From: an uncultured Roseburia sp.
GTDB lineage: Bacteria; Bacillota_A; Clostridia; Lachnospirales; Lachnospiraceae
Reading direction: 5' to 3'
Assembly (NCBI GenBank): GCA_900753715.1
Contig: CAAEAE010000156.1
Span: 1-5,677, forward strand
Length of the DNA stretch: 5,677 nt
In this document: piece by piece, positions 1 through 5,568 of the stretch
How the letters are laid out: each line of letters starts with the position of its first letter
How positions within the stretch are numbered: position 1 is the first letter of the stretch
Program-made: the position numbers and the translations under genes
The notes under the pieces: generated by a model
What the model was told of the DNA's origin: nothing
Database searches by the model: none
What the model saw: the letters and a program-made list of their open reading frames with translations, nothing else

Positions 1-5
1 GCCAT

Positions 6-311
6 ATGTACGCAATTATAGCAACAGGTGGTAAACAGTACAAAGTATCCGAAGGCGATATCATTACCATTGAAAAACTTGGTGTTGAAGCTGGTGAGAA
101 AGTAACTTTTGATCAGGTTTTAGCTGTATCTGACAACGGAATCAAGGTTGGAGCAGATGTAGCAAACGCTTCTGTTGAGGCTTCTGTCGTAAAAGAAGGC
201 AGAGGTAAGAAAGTTATCGTTTACAAGTACAAGAGAAAGACTGGATACCATAAGAAAAATGGTCACAGACAGGCGTTTACACAGGTTAAGATTGAGAAAA
301 TCAACGCGTAA
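6..311 (+). CDS. rplU: 50S ribosomal protein L21
   Basis: This is a structural protein of the large ribosomal subunit that binds 23S rRNA. The 101-residue product is the usual bacterial length. It opens with [14 protein letters not shown] and ends with the basic L21 signature: a [21 protein letters not shown] stretch around residues 73-90, followed by FTQVKI. The ATG at 6 is the family's normal start. Only five bases lie upstream, so its ribosome binding site, promoter and any L21 leader are outside the window. It heads the visible cluster, followed after 9 nt by the L27-processing protease gene and then by the L27 gene, the standard Firmicutes arrangement. The stop TAA (309-311) is in the same frame as the next gene. 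Identification is secure. Confidence 0.98.
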   Translation: MYAIIATGGKQYKVSEGDIITIEKLGVEAGEKVTFDQVLAVSDNGIKVGADVANASVEASVVKEGRGKKVIVYKYKRKTGYHKKNGHRQAFTQVKIEKINA

Positions 312-320
312 TCGAATGTC

Positions 321-650
321 ATGACGAAGATAACAGTTTTCCGAAACCAGAATCAGCAGATTGTGGGTTTTTCCTGTGTGGGACACGCCGGCTTTGCTTA
401 CCGCGGAAAAGATGTGGTGTGCGCCGGAATTTCCATACTGGTACAAAACACGATTAACGCCATTGAGCGCTATACCGAAGAAGGCTTTTCCTGTGAGGCA
501 AACCCGAAAACTGGAGACATCCGTTTTCGGTTTGAACAAGCTCCGGAACACGACGCCGAACTTCTGGTGGATGCCATGATTTTGGGGTTAGAAGGAATAC
601 AGGCTTCTTACGGAAAGAAATTTTTGAAACTTCAGTTTGAGGAGGTGTAA
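321..650 (+). CDS. prp: Ribosomal-processing cysteine protease Prp (YsxB family)
   Basis: Prp removes the short N-terminal extension of ribosomal protein L27 in Firmicutes, a step needed for functional ribosomes. The 109-residue product carries the family's catalytic pair: His22 in a GHA motif and Cys34 in DVVCAGIS. These are the same residue numbers as I recall for the Staphylococcus aureus enzyme. The gene lies between rplU and rpmA, so protease and substrate are co-transcribed. The start is fixed because the in-frame codon at 309-311 is the rplU stop and no other start lies between. There is no clear Shine-Dalgarno sequence before ATG 321, so translation probably depends on ribosomes finishing rplU 9 nt upstream. 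This would keep the protease scarce relative to its ribosomal-protein neighbours (inference). Its last codons (GAG GAG GTG) double as the ribosome binding site of rpmA. Confidence 0.95.
   Translation: MTKITVFRNQNQQIVGFSCVGHAGFAYRGKDVVCAGISILVQNTINAIERYTEEGFSCEANPKTGDIRFRFEQAPEHDAELLVDAMILGLEGIQASYGKKFLKLQFEEV
639..647 (+). promoter_or_regulatory. Ribosome binding site of rpmA inside the prp coding end
   Basis: GAGGAGGTG is a very strong Shine-Dalgarno sequence 7 nt before ATG 655. It selects the start giving [14 protein letters not shown] over the in-frame ATG at 637. That upstream ATG would put the Shine-Dalgarno inside the gene and add six residues not seen in L27. Confidence 0.9.
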
Positions 651-654
651 AGAT

Positions 655-939
655 ATGTTAAAGATCAATCTTCAGTTTTTTGCTCATAAAAAGGGAGTTG
701 GTTCCACAAAGAACGGTCGTGATTCCGAATCCAAGAGATTAGGAGCAAAGAGAGCAGACGGACAGTTCGTTAAAGCTGGTAACATTTTATACAGACAGCG
801 CGGAACTAAGATTCATCCGGGTGTAAATGTAGGAATCGGTGGCGATGATACATTATTCGCACTTACAGATGGTGTCTTAAGATTCGAGAGAAAAGGCAGA
901 GACAAGAAACAGGCTTCTGTTTATCCGGTAGCTGAATAA
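655..939 (+). CDS. rpmA: 50S ribosomal protein L27, with Prp-cleaved N-terminal extension
   Basis: L27 is a large-subunit protein whose N-terminus reaches the peptidyl transferase centre. The 94-residue product starts MLKINLQFF then AHKKG. The first nine residues match the Firmicutes extension that Prp removes, and the sequence after F9 ([21 protein letters not shown]) resembles mature L27 of bacteria lacking the extension. The rest is canonical, including the GTKIHPG segment and the C-terminal SVYPVAE. The start is set by the GAGGAGGTG site within prp, leaving 4 nt between the prp stop and this ATG. Translation ends with tandem TAA codons (937-942). The protein cannot function until processed, so the adjacent protease is its obligate partner (known for the family, inferred here). 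Confidence 0.98.
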   Translation: MLKINLQFFAHKKGVGSTKNGRDSESKRLGAKRADGQFVKAGNILYRQRGTKIHPGVNVGIGGDDTLFALTDGVLRFERKGRDKKQASVYPVAE

Positions 940-954
940 TAAGATGCACTTGTG

Positions 955-996
955 GACCCGGCAAAGAGATTTTACAATCCTTTGACGGGTCTTGTT
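955..996 (+). terminator. Hairpin after rpmA, possible leaky terminator
   Basis: GACCCG (955-960) pairs with CGGGTC (986-991). After a G/A mismatch, CAAAG (962-966) pairs with CTTTG (980-984), and a further GAT/ATC pairing encloses a short loop. About 14 base pairs form. The tail after it (992-996, TTGTT, then ACATT) is only a poor T-run, so I expect partial termination or mRNA 3'-end stabilisation rather than a full stop. It lies between the highly expressed ribosomal protein genes and obgE. Confidence 0.6.
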
Positions 997-1010
997 ACAT
1001 TATAAATAAT
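982..1010 (+). promoter_or_regulatory. Candidate sigma-A promoter for obgE and downstream genes
   Basis: TTGACG (982-987, five of six bases match the -35 consensus) is followed after exactly 17 nt by AATAAT (1005-1010, five of six match the -10 consensus). This would start transcription near 1017, leaving a leader of about 25 nt before obgE. The -35 lies in the 3' arm of the preceding hairpin. It is a prediction by pattern only; A+T-rich DNA produces such matches by chance. Confidence 0.45.
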
Positions 1011-1035
1011 CGTTTTCATGTTCAATTTGAGGTAG

Positions 1036-2325
<1,290 letters not shown>

Positions 2326-2343
2326 GATAAGGGGTAATGTGAA

Positions 2344-2646
2344 ATGAATCTGACAAGCAAACAGAGAGCATATCTTGGAAGCCAGGCAAACACGATGGAT
2401 CCGATTTTTCAGATTGGAAAGGCAAGCCTGACACCGGAATTGATTACTGCTATTGATGAGGCAATTGAGAAGCGGGAGCTGATAAAAATATCCGTCTTAA
2501 AAAATTGTGCAGATGACCCAAGGGAAATTGCAGAGATGATTGCAGAGCGTACCCATTCCGTTGTCGTAAAGGTCATTGGAAAGAAAATTATCCTGTTTCG
2601 TCAGGCAAAAAAGAACACCAAATACGATCTGAATCAGTGTAAATAG
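2344..2646 (+). CDS. yhbY: CRM-domain RNA-binding protein YhbY (YqeI)
   Basis: This is a small RNA-binding protein of the CRM family, associated with pre-50S ribosomal particles in studied bacteria. The 100 residues cover one CRM domain: MNLTSKQRAYL at the start, the loop region IGKASLT at 24-30, RELIKISVL around 49-57 and the closing strand VIGKKIILFR. The CRM RNA-binding loop is normally GxxG. Here it reads G25-K-A-S28, so the second glycine is replaced by serine. The rest of the fold appears intact, so binding may be modified rather than lost (inference). AAGGGG at 2329-2334 serves as ribosome binding site 9 nt before the ATG. It lies between obgE and nadD, with gaps of 17-18 nt on each side, consistent with one transcript. 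Confidence 0.94.
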   Translation: MNLTSKQRAYLGSQANTMDPIFQIGKASLTPELITAIDEAIEKRELIKISVLKNCADDPREIAEMIAERTHSVVVKVIGKKIILFRQAKKNTKYDLNQCK

Positions 2647-2663
2647 GGAGTTTTAGAGCGGAT

Positions 2664-3287
2664 ATGTGCAGGAAAGTCGGTATTCTTGGAGGGTCATTTG
2701 ACCCGATTCATAAAGGACATCTTCATATTGCGATGGCTGCTAAGAATGAATTTTCACTTGATGCAGTGATTTTTATTCCTGCCGGACATTCTCCCAATAA
2801 GGACGAACACAAAATGACGCCTGCAGAGCACCGGGCACGGATGACAGAGCTTGCTATTTTGGAGTACCCGGACTTTTATCTGTCCCGGATGGAAATTGAC
2901 AGCCAGGAGACCAGCTATACCTATCTGACACTTGGCAGATTAAAGAAAATGCACCCGGACTGGGAGTTGTACTTTATCATGGGTGCCGATTCCTTAGACT
3001 ATTTTGATAAATGGTATCATCCGGAGATTATCTGCGAAAAAGCCGCTGTCTTAGTTGCCGTGCGGGATGATTTGAAACAGCAGGAGATTTGTGATAAAAT
3101 TGCAGAAATCAAAGCACTTTTTCCTGCCAGAATCTATCCCTTAAAGGTGGACGGGCTTTCCGTATCTTCCAGTGAAATCCGAAAGGCATTAAAGGAAGGA
3201 GAGGCACAGGCACTTCTTCCGGAGGCTGTGACAGATTATATTATCGAACATCAGTTGTATCAGACGGAGGGATGCAGATGGAACTGA
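2664..3287 (+). CDS. nadD: Nicotinate-nucleotide adenylyltransferase
   Basis: NadD transfers the adenylyl group of ATP to nicotinate mononucleotide, giving deamido-NAD, a cytosolic step common to de novo and salvage NAD synthesis. The 207-residue product has the nucleotidyltransferase signature GGSFDPIHKGHL at 9-20, with the (H/T)xGH motif H16-K-G-H19. It also has the IMGADS...W segment near the middle and the second nucleotide-binding motif SSSEIR at 168-173. Length and motifs are normal for bacterial NadD. The ribosome binding site is weak: GGGAG at 2646-2650 is 13 nt from the ATG and overlaps the yhbY stop, which suggests coupling to yhbY translation. No alternative in-frame start fits better. 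The gene's end overlaps the start of yqeK by 10 nt. Confidence 0.97.
   Translation: MCRKVGILGGSFDPIHKGHLHIAMAAKNEFSLDAVIFIPAGHSPNKDEHKMTPAEHRARMTELAILEYPDFYLSRMEIDSQETSYTYLTLGRLKKMHPDWELYFIMGADSLDYFDKWYHPEIICEKAAVLVAVRDDLKQQEICDKIAEIKALFPARIYPLKVDGLSVSSSEIRKALKEGEAQALLPEAVTDYIIEHQLYQTEGCRWN
3266..3271 (+). promoter_or_regulatory. Ribosome binding site deciding the yqeK start
   Basis: GGAGGG lies inside the end of nadD. It abuts the first in-frame ATG (3272) with no spacer but sits 6-7 nt before the second ATG (3278), the normal distance. I therefore place the yqeK start at 3278. Confidence 0.75.
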
Positions 3288-3853
3288 CTGAAATACGCAA
3301 GAAAGTAAAGAAAAAACTCGAAAAAGAGCGTTACGAGCATACGAAAGGAGTAATGTACACTGCGGCGAGCCTTGCCATGGCAAACGGAAGTGATATAAAG
3401 CAGGCAATGTTTGCCGGATTACTTCACGACTGTGCAAAATGTATCCCGAATGAAGAAAAATTAGCGCTCTGCAAAAAATATGATATCCCGGTCAGCAAAT
3501 TTGAGCTTGACAGTCCGTATCTTCTCCATGCAAAGTTAGGTGCTTTTCTTGCACAGAAGGAATATGATATCACAGATGCAGAGATTCTTCATGCCATTGA
3601 AGTGCACACGACCGGCGCACCGGATATGAGTCTTTTGGATAAGATTATTTTTGTAGCAGATTATATCGAGCCGAACAGAGAGAAGGCACCGCATCTGACC
3701 GCTATCCGCCAGCTGGCATTTTCTAATCTGGATGCCTGTGTGGCGCAGATTTTAAAAGATACACTGGATTATTTAAAAAAACGCGGTGGAAGCATCGACC
3801 CGCAGACACAGGAAACATTTGAATTCTACCGGAAATATCTGGAAGAATCGTAA
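3278..3853 (+). CDS. yqeK: HD-domain protein YqeK, probable bis(5'-nucleosyl)-tetraphosphatase (symmetrical)
   Basis: YqeK is an HD-superfamily phosphohydrolase. Firmicutes members have been reported to split diadenosine tetraphosphate (Ap4A) symmetrically into two ADP. The 191 residues carry the expected metal ligands: His21 (RYEHTKGV), His50-Asp51 (LLHDCAK), His84 (LLHAKLGA), His110 (AIEVHTTG) and Asp128 (FVADYIEPNR). The basic, lysine-rich first 20 residues look helical. The start at 3278 is chosen for spacing to GGAGGG; an ATG two codons earlier (3272) is possible but badly placed. The 10-nt overlap with nadD implies translational coupling. NadD uses ATP to make a dinucleotide, and YqeK removes a dinucleotide stress by-product. 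In many Clostridia a LytR-type gene lies between yqeK and rsfS; here there is only a 36-nt gap. Confidence 0.92.
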   Translation: MELTEIRKKVKKKLEKERYEHTKGVMYTAASLAMANGSDIKQAMFAGLLHDCAKCIPNEEKLALCKKYDIPVSKFELDSPYLLHAKLGAFLAQKEYDITDAEILHAIEVHTTGAPDMSLLDKIIFVADYIEPNREKAPHLTAIRQLAFSNLDACVAQILKDTLDYLKKRGGSIDPQTQETFEFYRKYLEES

Positions 3854-3889
3854 GAGTAACAGTTTATATTATCAGGAGGTTTTCTCATT

Positions 3890-4237
3890 ATGACATCACT
3901 TGAGTATTGTAAAATTGCAGTAGAAGCGTTGGAAGACCGCAAGGCAGAAGACGTAAAGGTTATTGATATCCGGGAAGTTTCTACGATTGCAGACTTTTTC
4001 GTAATTGCAGATGGAACCAACCCGAATCAGATTCAGGCAATGAGAGATGCCGCAGACGAGGCACTCTATAAGGCTGGCTTAAAGGCAAAGCAGGTAGAGG
4101 GGAACCGCGATTCTACCTGGATTTTAATGGATTACGGCGATATCATCGTCCATATTTTCTCAAAAGAAGACCGTCTGTTCTATGATTTGGAACGCATCTG
4201 GAGAGACGGAAAGGTCATTGATGTAACACAGGCATAG
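3890..4237 (+). CDS. rsfS: Ribosome silencing factor RsfS (YbeB/Iojap family)
   Basis: RsfS binds ribosomal protein L14 on the 50S subunit and blocks joining with the 30S, shutting down translation when nutrients are scarce. The 115-residue product is a typical short family member. Its signature motifs are in order: KAEDVKVIDIREVSTIADFFVIADG near residues 18-42, then the W-I-L-x-DYGD-x-x-VHIF stretch and the DRLFYDLERIW block near the C-terminus. AGGAGGT at 3874-3880 gives a strong ribosome binding site 9 nt upstream, stronger than those of the preceding two genes, so it may be translated independently. It is the last gene of the cluster and runs into a bidirectional terminator. The gene's place after nadD and yqeK is the common Firmicutes order. 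Confidence 0.97.
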   Translation: MTSLEYCKIAVEALEDRKAEDVKVIDIREVSTIADFFVIADGTNPNQIQAMRDAADEALYKAGLKAKQVEGNRDSTWILMDYGDIIVHIFSKEDRLFYDLERIWRDGKVIDVTQA

Positions 4238-4245
4238 CGGAACTT

Positions 4246-4291
4246 AAAAAACCCCTTAGTTCTTCCATAATGGAAGCGCTGAGGGGTTTTT
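4246..4291. terminator. Bidirectional intrinsic terminator between rsfS and lexA
   Basis: A-run then CCCCTTAG (4246-4259) pairs with CTGAGGGG then T-run (4279-4291). After a mismatch, an inner stem CTTCCA (4262-4267) / TGGAAG (4271-4276) closes on a three-base loop. The + strand ends in five Ts (4287-4291) and the - strand in six (complement of 4246-4251), so it should stop both rsfS and lexA transcripts. The placement, 8 nt after the rsfS stop and 19 nt after the lexA stop, fits this use. Confidence 0.93.
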
Positions 4292-4310
4292 GTTATCCAT
4301 GAATATTCTA

Positions 4311-4928
4311 TTATTTAAAAATACGGAAGACACCAAAGACTTTGCCGATGATGGTACAGTCATCCACAATAATCGGGTCCATCGTGTCATTCTGCGGCTG
4401 TAACCGGATATGTCCGTTTTCTCGATAGAAGTTCTTGACGGTAGCAGAGTCATCCACAAGCGCAACGACCATATCTCCGTTCTCTGCGGTTGCCTGCTGT
4501 TTGACCAGAACGCTGTCGCCGTTTAAGATACCTGCATTAATCATACTTTCGCCCTTGACTTTTAATAGGAATGTCTCCTGATTCGGGATAATCTCTGCCG
4601 GAAGAGGGAAATAGCCCTCGATGTTCTCTACTGCAAGAATCGGCTGACCGGCAGCAACATAGCCAATCATCGGAACGTTTACAACTTCACGTCTTGTCAG
4701 ATTAAAGTTATCATCCATAATTTCAATTGCACGCGGCTTTGTAGGGTCACGACGAATATAACCATTCTTCTCAAGTGTCTCAAGATGAGAGTGAACGGAA
4801 GAAGTTGACTTCAAGTCTACCGCTTCACAAATCTCACGCACGGCAGGCGGATACCCTTTGTTTAAGATTTCGTGCTTGATAAATTCCAGTATTTCACGCT
4901 GCTTGGCGCTGATTTTTCCGTATGCCAT
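4311..4928 (-). CDS. lexA: LexA, SOS-response transcriptional repressor
   Basis: LexA represses DNA-damage genes and cleaves itself when RecA filaments form. The 205-residue product has the N-terminal winged helix-turn-helix (about 1-70, with YPPAVREIC and the recognition region [12 protein letters not shown] at 41-52, then [11 protein letters not shown]). It also has the scissile Ala93-Gly94 in YVAAGQPI and the S24-type peptidase dyad Ser128 (KGESMINAG) and Lys165 (ATVKNFY). All key residues are intact. The start at 4928 is chosen because AGGAGG (4937-4942 on the complementary strand) lies 8 nt upstream and because [14 protein letters not shown] matches the family N-terminus; upstream in-frame ATGs would place that site inside the gene. 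It is divergent from a LysM gene across a region full of LexA-like boxes, so it should repress itself and that gene. Its closest relatives appear to be Gram-positive LexA (DinR). Confidence 0.97.
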   Translation of the reverse strand: MAYGKISAKQREILEFIKHEILNKGYPPAVREICEAVDLKSTSSVHSHLETLEKNGYIRRDPTKPRAIEIMDDNFNLTRREVVNVPMIGYVAAGQPILAVENIEGYFPLPAEIIPNQETFLLKVKGESMINAGILNGDSVLVKQQATAENGDMVVALVDDSATVKNFYRENGHIRLQPQNDTMDPIIVDDCTIIGKVFGVFRIFK

Positions 4929-4936
4929 ATATGAAT

Positions 4937-4942
4937 CCTCCT
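4937..4942 (-). promoter_or_regulatory. Ribosome binding site deciding the lexA start
   Basis: On the minus strand AGGAGG is followed by 8 nt and then the ATG at 4928. It excludes the in-frame ATGs at 4952 and 5003, which have no such site and add residues foreign to LexA. Confidence 0.9.
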
Positions 4943-4974
4943 CTGTACACATCGATACCTGATTTGATAATGAT

Positions 4975-5003
4975 AGTGTAACACAGACTTCGTTAAAATG
5001 CAA
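4975..5003 (-). promoter_or_regulatory. Candidate lexA promoter
   Basis: Read on the minus strand, TTGCAT (5003-4998) is a partial -35. A 17-nt spacer leads to TACACT (4980-4975), a four-of-six -10 preceded by TGT, the extended -10 signature. Transcription would begin near 4968, giving a leader of about 40 nt. The -35 overlaps LexA-like box A by three bases, consistent with autorepression. Confidence 0.6.
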
Positions 5004-5014
5004 ACATATATTCC
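5001..5014. promoter_or_regulatory. LexA-box-like operator A
   Basis: CAAACATATATTCC matches 11 of 14 bases of the Gram-positive LexA consensus CGAACATATGTTCG, including the whole ATAT centre. It overlaps the lexA -35 and shares its last base with box B. Confidence 0.65.
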
Positions 5015-5027
5015 GAAAATTTGTTCG
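5014..5027. promoter_or_regulatory. LexA-box-like operator B
   Basis: CGAAAATTTGTTCG matches 12 of 14 consensus bases, the best site in the window. It lies between the two divergent promoters, upstream of both, and abuts box A with a shared C at 5014. Confidence 0.8.
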
Positions 5028-5036
5028 TTTTTCCTA

Positions 5037-5065
5037 TTGACAAACATTCGTTCTGCTATTATGAT
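5037..5065 (+). promoter_or_regulatory. Promoter of the LysM gene
   Basis: TTGACA (5037-5042, perfect -35) is followed by 17 nt and TATGAT (5060-5065, five of six -10). This predicts transcription from about 5072 and a leader of about 50 nt. Box C fills much of the spacer and box D begins around +3, so LexA would block polymerase directly. A strong promoter under tight repression is typical of damage-induced genes. Confidence 0.85.
5041..5054. promoter_or_regulatory. LexA-box-like operator C
   Basis: CAAACATTCGTTCT matches 10 of 14 consensus bases. It sits between the -35 and -10 of the LysM promoter. It is the exact reverse complement of box D. Confidence 0.65.
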
Positions 5066-5073
5066 AGAGGAAA

Positions 5074-5087
5074 AGAACGAATGTTTG
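5074..5087. promoter_or_regulatory. LexA-box-like operator D
   Basis: AGAACGAATGTTTG matches 10 of 14 consensus bases, with an intact GAAC half. It lies just downstream of the predicted LysM-gene start site, is the mirror image of box C and shares its last base (5087) with box E. Confidence 0.65.
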
Positions 5088-5100
5088 GAAAATGTGTTCG
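5087..5100. promoter_or_regulatory. LexA-box-like operator E
   Basis: GGAAAATGTGTTCG matches 11 of 14 consensus bases, with an intact GTTCG half. It lies in the leader of the LysM gene, 10 nt before the ribosome binding site, and overlaps box D by one base, repeating the A/B arrangement. Confidence 0.6.
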
Positions 5101-5121
5101 ATTATTTTCAGGAGGAGTGTT

Positions 5122-5460
5122 ATGAGAAGCAGAAGAGAAGTTGTTGTCAGAAACCAGAAGATTGCATTAGTTGTCGGATTCCTGTTACTGACAGGAATGA
5201 TTACAGGCGGGATTATATTTGGATCTGTCCGCGCAAATGCGGCTCAGGCACAGACCTCCTGTAAATATTACACAAGCGTATGTTTAGAGGAGGGAGATAC
5301 TCTCTGGGGGCTTGCAGACCGGTATATGACAGAAGAATATTCCGGATACAGCGAATATATCGCTGAAGTATGCAGCATTAACCATATTTTTGAAAATGAT
5401 GAGATTCATGCCGGGCAGTATCTGACCGTTCCATATTATCAGACGGAGCAGATTCACTAA
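5122..5460 (+). CDS. Small membrane-anchored LysM protein, YneA-like SOS cell-division inhibitor candidate
   Basis: The 112-residue product has a basic N-terminus (MRSRREVVVRNQK), one membrane segment at about 14-36 and an extracytoplasmic LysM domain at about 49-105 (EEGDTLWGLADRYM ... INHIF ... AGQYLTVPYY). LysM domains bind peptidoglycan. The layout, the position divergent from lexA and the LexA-like boxes on its promoter match Bacillus subtilis YneA, which stops division during DNA damage. The same role here is inference. ANA-AQ at 38-42 could be a signal peptidase site. The membrane segment has two consecutive GxxxG motifs (G25-G29, G30-G34), and there are three cysteines (47, 54, 84). 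The start at 5122 is set by AGGAGGAG (5110-5117). An in-frame ATG at 5092 has no ribosome binding site and overlaps box E. No terminator follows. Confidence 0.88.
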   Translation: MRSRREVVVRNQKIALVVGFLLLTGMITGGIIFGSVRANAAQAQTSCKYYTSVCLEEGDTLWGLADRYMTEEYSGYSEYIAEVCSINHIFENDEIHAGQYLTVPYYQTEQIH

Positions 5461-5475
5461 CAGATGTGCTCTTAT

Positions 5476-5504
5476 GAACACTGGAACAAATGAACATATG
5501 CTTC
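5476..5504. promoter_or_regulatory. GAAC half-site array with degenerate LexA-like site
   Basis: GAAC occurs at 5476, 5484 and 5492, exactly 8 bp apart, which is the spacing of the two half-sites in a LexA box. The last unit, TGAACATATGCTTC (5491-5504), matches the LexA consensus at 10 of 14 positions, nine of them contiguous. It ends 4 nt before the -35 of the next gene. Function is speculative. Confidence 0.25.
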
Positions 5505-5508
5505 CAAG

Positions 5509-5537
5509 TTGTCATTTTGCTCCGGATGAGGTATAAT
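5509..5537 (+). promoter_or_regulatory. Promoter of the downstream acyltransferase-like gene
   Basis: TTGTCA (5509-5514, five of six -35) is followed by a 17-nt spacer and a perfect TATAAT (5532-5537). Transcription would begin near 5544, about 25 nt before the ATG, so this gene need not rely on the LysM gene for expression. Confidence 0.8.
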
Positions 5538-5568
5538 AGACATAGCTTTATGGAGGAAGATTGAAGTT

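Larger units (their letters stand above)
5041..5087. repeat. Perfect 14-bp inverted repeat flanking the LysM -10
   Basis: The arm 5041-5054 and the arm 5074-5087 are exact reverse complements separated by 19 nt. The centre of symmetry (5064) falls within the -10 element TATGAT. The predicted transcript begins near 5072, after the left arm, so this is a DNA-level symmetry and not an mRNA hairpin. Confidence 0.9.

Noticed and set aside
120..551. A 143-codon minus-strand open frame across rplU and prp
   Set aside because: It lies opposite two conserved genes, has no ribosome binding site I can see and resembles no family I know.
637..654. A six-codon upstream extension of rpmA
   Set aside because: The strong Shine-Dalgarno at 639-647 lies inside it, and the conserved L27 start is MLKINLQFF.
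2337..2342. An ATG-TGA start-stop pair just before yhbY
   Set aside because: It lies too close to AAGGGG (2329-2334) for good initiation, while the conserved yhbY ATG at 2344 has normal spacing; probably chance.
5041..5087. RNA hairpin or riboswitch formed by the 14-bp inverted repeat
   Set aside because: The predicted start of transcription (about 5072) leaves the left arm untranscribed, and both arms fit LexA boxes better.
4998..5264. An 88-codon open frame on the + strand running from the lexA-LysM gap into the LysM gene
   Set aside because: It has no ribosome binding site, begins inside the lexA promoter and operators, and overlaps the well-supported LysM gene in another frame.
5550..5564. 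A four-codon frame ATG-GAG-GAA-GAT-TGA before the acyltransferase-like gene
   Set aside because: It consists mostly of that gene's Shine-Dalgarno sequence and has none of its own.
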